Assembly (NCBI RefSeq): GCF_902489635.1
Contig: NZ_CABUAN010000024.1
Span: 1 to 34,247, forward strand
Source: an uncultured Porphyromonas sp.
Lineage (GTDB): Bacteria; Bacteroidota; Bacteroidia; Bacteroidales; Porphyromonadaceae
DNA length: 34,247 nucleotides
Direction of reading: 5' to 3'
The notes under the pieces were generated by a model. That model was given only the letters and a program-made list of their open reading frames with translations. It did not search any database and was not told where the DNA came from. The position numbers and the translations under genes were made by a program. The first letter of the stretch is position 1; each line of letters begins with the position of its first letter. Below, piece after piece: positions 31,122-34,247 of this stretch.

Positions 31122-31635
31122 AGCGTTTAGCCGTTGCGATTCGTTTGTATAGCGTTTGTGTTACGGGGTAGTCATTGCGCTCATCAGCAGGATAGTGCGT
31201 CTCTTCGAGCTTAGACCACTCCGCTAGGTTGATCTCTGGGAAATGTGTGTCAGCATCCGGCACGACGGTGTCGACCATTGTCAAGTTCAGGTGCGTAGCG
31301 TAGGGTAGGCCACTCTGGTAGAGCATCCCGCCCCCCATGATGTAGACGCGCTCGTAGCCCGCCTGCTGGCAATGCTGTAGTGCCTGCTCTAGCGTGGAGG
31401 TGACATAGTGCGTCTCGGCGTCGCCCTCGGTCAAGGTGCGAGAGACCACGATGTTGCAGCGGTTGGGCAGTGGACGAGCACCGATGGAGTCCCAGGTGTG
31501 TCGTCCCATGATGACCGCGTGTCCCGTCGTAGCCGCCTTAAATCGGCGCAAATCATCACTCAGACGCCACGGCATCGTGCCATCACGCCCTATCGCACGG
31601 TCACGCGCTGTCGCCACTATAATCCATACTTCCAT
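31114..31635 (-). CDS. folA: Dihydrofolate reductase
   Basis: A 173-residue enzyme that reduces dihydrofolate to tetrahydrofolate with NADPH. The family signatures are IIVATARDRAIGRDGTMPW at the N-terminus, LSDDLRRFKAATTGHAVIMG carrying the substrate-binding acidic residue (DD at 27-28), GRHTWDSIG, PLPNRCNIVVSR and VYIMGGGMLYQ (cofactor glycine triplet). Length is typical of bacterial chromosomal enzymes; no feature suggests a plasmid-type resistant variant. It is first in a two-gene unit with hisS (8-bp overlap). A near-consensus -7 box lies 24 bp upstream. Confidence 0.95.
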   Translation of the reverse strand: MEVWIIVATARDRAIGRDGTMPWRLSDDLRRFKAATTGHAVIMGRHTWDSIGARPLPNRCNIVVSRTLTEGDAETHYVTSTLEQALQHCQQAGYERVYIMGGGMLYQSGLPYATHLNLTMVDTVVPDADTHFPEINLAEWSKLEETHYPADERNDYPVTQTLYKRIATAKRYE

Positions 31636-31658
31636 ACTCAGACAAACTAATTTGGGAG

Positions 31659-31666
31659 CTAAGGTA
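31659..31666 (-). promoter_or_regulatory. Candidate -7 box of folA-hisS
   Basis: The minus strand reads TACCTTAG, one change from TAnnTTTG, 24 bp before the folA ATG. As at the L,D-transpeptidase gene, the sequence immediately upstream is a heptad array starting within 4-9 bp of the box. Confidence 0.4.
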
Positions 31667-31669
31667 CGA

Positions 31670-31821
31670 AAATTAGAGATTAGAGGCGAGAGGTTAGAAA
31701 TTAGAGGTTAGAGATTAGAAGTTAGATTCTAGAAAATCTAGTGCCACTAGAAGCACTAGCCCCACTAGTGCCACTAGCCCTCTAATCTCTAGCCTCTAAT
31801 ATCTAAAGTCTAATCTCTAAT
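31670..31821. repeat. Composite heptad/nonamer array, inverted
   Basis: Nine forward 7-bp units (31670-31732: aaattag, agattag, aggcgag, aggttag and so on) lead into five 9-bp units ending in CTAG (31733-31777). Six 7-bp units in the opposite orientation follow (31780-31821: ctctaat, ctctagc, ctctaat, atctaaa, gtctaat, ctctaat). The two heptad arms are complementary and could fold into a long imperfect hairpin with the nonamers as loop. No gene fits here. Confidence 0.85.
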
Positions 31822-31822
31822 C

Positions 31823-31855
31823 AAAAAGGGGCGAACCTCCGTTCGCCCCTTTTTT
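31823..31855 (-). terminator. Terminator of the LRR/T9SS gene
   Basis: A perfect 9-bp stem, GGGGCGAAC (31828-31836) with GTTCGCCCC (31841-31849), has AAAAA on one side and TTTTTT on the other, so it can work in both directions. It starts 5 bp after the stop codon of the gene at 31860-33794. Confidence 0.92.
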
Positions 31856-31859
31856 GATT

Positions 31860-33794
31860 CTAGTGCCTTACCACTACGCGGTAAGTATCGCCCGCTACGC
31901 AGACTAGGTAAACCCCGTCTGCATAGGGTGTCAGGTCAATCTGTAGCGTGCCTCGGCTATCCGCACGACCCGCATAGAGCCGCTCGCCAGTCATGCTGTG
32001 CAGCGTCACTTCGCTGGCAGGTGCTACACCCTCCACGATGACATAGTCAGTCGCTGGGTTCGGGTAAAGCTGGGTCTGCTGCTTGACGGTCCTCTCCACG
32101 CCTGTGTGATCCACAAACGTTGCCTTGACCTCCGTCACATCTGTGACCACAAAGCTCTGGGTAGCCAGGATATCCTCGCCGTTGGCCGTCAGCTCCGTCA
32201 GTACGCATTGCGCATTCTTGCCCGTAGCCTTGACCGTCAGAGTCGTACCATACGGCACTGCCTTGAGGTCCACTGGCTCAACGATCGTGATTTCTCCATG
32301 CTCGTTGCTCGTCAGCGTCACTGCAAACGTCTTCTTCGTGAAGGTTGCCTTGATGGTTAGGTTATCCGTGACAACGATCTTCTTCGTAGCGAGTATGTCC
32401 GTGTCATTGGCAGTCAACCCCGTCAACTCGTAACCCTCCGTTGGAGTAGCGATGACCGTCAGCGTAGTACCATAGGGGACAGCGTTGAGGTTGTCCGCTC
32501 CTGTTAAGGAGATCGCCCCACCGCTAGTTGATGAAGAGGTAACTGTAAAGACAGAATTATCTGCGCCCGTGTAATCGTACCAAGTGCCACCCCACCAATC
32601 TCGTGTAAACTGAGTCTTCCAATTCTTAGCTTTAGCAGTAGCTACATGCGTAGCAAGACAAACATTGCCCTCACCACTTCCATCATAAAACACTTCAAAA
32701 ATTCCCACACCCTTACCTTGTAAATCTGGCAAGCTCTTGACGAGGCTAGTCATCTCGGGTGCTTTAATTTGATTCTTATGACACGTCAGCAAGATTATAC
32801 TCGTACAGCCTGACAGATCTATCTTCCTCAGGAGGTTCTTGCTACAGTCCAGAGCTATCAAATGGTTATGATTTGAGACGTCCAAGCTGGTCAGTTGATT
32901 ATTGAAGCAGTAAAGCCAAGTCAAGTTGCTGCAGCCCGATATGTCCAATCTGGTCAGTTGATTGCTGGAGCAGTCCAGCTTTGTCAAGGCGGTGTAGCCT
33001 GACACATCCAATCTGGTCAGTTGATTGTTGGAGCAGTAAAGTGTTGTCAAGGTTGTGCAGCCCGAGACGTCCAAGCTGGTCAGTTGATTTTCGTAACACT
33101 CAAGCGTTGTCAAGGAGGTGCAGCCCGAGACGTCCAAGCTGGTCAGTTGATTTTCGTAACACTCAAGCGTTGTCAAGGAGGTGCATCCCGACACGTCCAA
33201 GCTGGTCAGTTGATTGTATTTGCAGTCCAGATCTGTTAAGGCTGTGCAGCCAGAGACGTTCAAGCTGGTCAGTTGATTGTATTTGCAGTCCAGCTTTGTC
33301 AAGGCTGTGTTCTGCGACACGTCCAAGCTGGTCAGTTGATTGCTGAAGCAGTCCAGCTTTGTCAAGGCTGTGTTCTGCGACACGTCCAAGCTGGTCAGTT
33401 GATTGCTGAAGCAGTCCAGCTTTGTCAAGGCTGTGTTCTGCGACACGTCCAAGCTGGTCAGTTGATTGCCTCTGCAGTCAAGCTTTGTCAAGGCTGTGTT
33501 CTGCGACACGTCCAAGCTGGTCAGTTGATTTCCATCGCAGTAAAGCTCTGTCACATCGCCACGGATGGTGATCGTCTGGCTGGTGAGGGTGTAGTTAACC
33601 CAGTTGACCCCAGTTCGTGGAACCTCTTTGATACCTTCGATGGTCACGTTGCCATTAGCTCCAATGGCTAGAATGATTGTCTCTCCGACAGCCTTGGAAG
33701 TCGTCATCGTGATGACCCCTTCGGCGAGGAGGGAGCTGGAAGCGAGGAGCGTGCTGAGGAGGACGAAGAGCCAGATGAGTAGTTGCTTCTTCAT
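31860..33794 (-). CDS. Leucine-rich-repeat surface protein with T9SS sorting domain
   Basis: A 644-residue exported protein: signal peptide (LLIWLFVLLSTLLASSSLLA), a short beta region (about 28-80), then 12-13 leucine-rich repeats of exactly 21 residues (about 80-345, pattern LTSLDVSxxTALTKLDCxxNQ). A region with FTRDWWGGTWYDYTG follows, then two 'bacterial repeat' modules sharing VPYGTTLTV and ending IKATF/VKATF. The C-terminal ~75 residues (LYPNPATDYVIVEG ... GVYLVCVAGDTYRVVVRH) form a type A T9SS sorting domain, so the mature protein should sit on the cell surface. The cysteine in each repeat is regular (LxC). It is monocistronic between a promoter at 33885 and the terminator at 31823. The LRR type differs from the BspA-like protein at 19229. 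Ligand unknown. Confidence 0.9.
   Translation of the reverse strand: MKKQLLIWLFVLLSTLLASSSLLAEGVITMTTSKAVGETIILAIGANGNVTIEGIKEVPRTGVNWVNYTLTSQTITIRGDVTELYCDGNQLTSLDVSQNTALTKLDCRGNQLTSLDVSQNTALTKLDCFSNQLTSLDVSQNTALTKLDCFSNQLTSLDVSQNTALTKLDCKYNQLTSLNVSGCTALTDLDCKYNQLTSLDVSGCTSLTTLECYENQLTSLDVSGCTSLTTLECYENQLTSLDVSGCTTLTTLYCSNNQLTRLDVSGYTALTKLDCSSNQLTRLDISGCSNLTWLYCFNNQLTSLDVSNHNHLIALDCSKNLLRKIDLSGCTSIILLTCHKNQIKAPEMTSLVKSLPDLQGKGVGIFEVFYDGSGEGNVCLATHVATAKAKNWKTQFTRDWWGGTWYDYTGADNSVFTVTSSSTSGGAISLTGADNLNAVPYGTTLTVIATPTEGYELTGLTANDTDILATKKIVVTDNLTIKATFTKKTFAVTLTSNEHGEITIVEPVDLKAVPYGTTLTVKATGKNAQCVLTELTANGEDILATQSFVVTDVTEVKATFVDHTGVERTVKQQTQLYPNPATDYVIVEGVAPASEVTLHSMTGERLYAGRADSRGTLQIDLTPYADGVYLVCVAGDTYRVVVRH
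32880..33545 (-). repeat. 63-bp coding tandem repeats
   Basis: Each 21-residue repeat is a 63-bp DNA unit. Units 33304-33366 and 33367-33429 are identical. Two more (33052-33114 and 33115-33177) are nearly identical, while outer units have drifted. Because 63 is divisible by three, gain or loss of units keeps the reading frame. Confidence 0.92.
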
Positions 33795-33884
33795 AGTGGG
33801 TAGTGGCTAGAGGTTAGTGTATAGTGCTTCGTTGTAGCGTGCTGGGGAGCTGTGATGGCTCTGCTGAATGAATGTCGTTTTCTG

Positions 33885-33915
33885 CGAAGTTATACCTTTA
33901 TTGGGAATTGAGCAA
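33885..33915 (-). promoter_or_regulatory. Candidate promoter of the LRR/T9SS gene
   Basis: The minus strand reads TTG (33915-33913), 20 bp, then TAACTTCG (33892-33885), one mismatch from TAnnTTTG. The leader would be about 85 nt. No other candidate was found within 150 bp of the start. Confidence 0.4.
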
Positions 33916-33923
33916 GAGATGGG

Positions 33924-33951
33924 GAGTTAGAGATTAGAAGTTAGAGGTTAG
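33924..33951 (+). repeat. Heptad array, four units
   Basis: Four in-register units gagttag, agattag, aagttag, aggttag lie just upstream of the LRR gene's promoter, between it and the palindrome array. Confidence 0.75.
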
Positions 33952-34007
33952 AAAGCTAATCGATAGACGTCTTGTCGTTCGACAACGGAGCCCTCCGACT
34001 GAGGATG

Positions 34008-34195
34008 GGTGTGTAACAATAATTTAGAGTTAAAGGCGCATCAATGCGGGGCTCTGTCGGGGAAAACTGATTTCCACGTGGATATTTCGAAATATCCAGG
34101 TGGAGAATTTTTATTTTCCACGTGGGGAATAAAAAATTCTTCGGAGGAATCAAATGAAACTTCGGAGGAAATGAATGACGCCCACGTGGAAAATG
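34008..34195. repeat. Inverted partial copy of the phased palindrome element
   Basis: The reverse complement of this stretch matches 22630-22815. Six palindromes are kept, with centres at 34077.5, 34099.5, 34121.5, 34143, 34164 and 34185.5, the same 21-22-bp register. The two outer CACGTG units and the module beyond are missing; after about 34195 the sequence differs. The remaining 50 bp to the window end show no feature. Confidence 0.82.
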
Positions 34196-34247
34196 TCCTC
34201 TTCCTGAAAAAAGTACACAGTTGGGAAGGTATTACTGAGATGGTACT

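Noticed and set aside
32880..33545. CRISPR or non-coding tandem repeat, and plus-strand ORFs across it
   Set aside because: The 63-bp units encode a regular leucine-rich repeat on the minus strand inside a full gene with signal peptide and T9SS domain; the plus-strand ORFs are shadows of this periodicity.

Overview
The window looks like a chromosomal segment of a Porphyromonas species, probably of the P. asaccharolytica/P. uenonis type (inference). The grounds are: Mfa/Fim-type fimbrial lipoproteins in an operon with DUF3575 and DUF3868 genes; two leucine-rich-repeat surface proteins ending in type IX secretion (T9SS) sorting domains; promoters of the Bacteroidota form TAnnTTTG; a eukaryotic-type (GT3) glycogen synthase; and roughly half G+C by eye. 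No phage, plasmid, CRISPR or transposase gene was seen.

Layout. 1-299 is repeat-rich intergenic DNA with the promoter of a rightward operon (300-5998): M20 peptidase, amidohydrolase (MTA/SAH-deaminase type), purine nucleoside phosphorylase, a helical-repeat protein and glycogen synthase. A convergent L,D-transpeptidase lies at 5995-6771. From 18712 down to 6975, leftward, runs a seven-gene fimbrial operon: DUF3575 barrel, DUF3868/OmpA protein, major fimbrillin, Mfa2/FimB-type anchor and three accessory lipoproteins. Hairpins follow the DUF3868 gene and the major subunit gene, and a strong terminator follows the last gene. A 516-bp regulatory region separates it from a divergent BspA-like T9SS surface protein (19229-22264) with a structured leader. 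The intergenic region 22265-22930 holds a phased palindrome array. Leftward from 23212 come SRP RNA and tRNA-Thr(TGT). Leftward from 27015 is bioF-bioG-bioC plus a thioredoxin-like lipoprotein. Three tandem FKBP isomerases (27251-29494), a MITE-like element (29555-29729), hisS and folA, and a second LRR/T9SS protein (31860-33794) follow.

The most unusual content is non-coding. Eight palindromes (mostly CCACGTGG) are spaced 21-22 bp apart at 22589-22752. An inverted partial copy lies at 34074-34189, and the flanking module recurs at the window start. Arrays of 7-bp units ending TTAG recur in five intergenic regions, two of them with 9-bp units ending in CTAG. The divergent fimbria/BspA region carries 21-bp-spaced direct repeats over the fimbrial promoter, a C7 tract just before the first start codon, and an orphan terminator-like hairpin.

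All calls come from reading the sequence and recalling family signatures; no database search was done.
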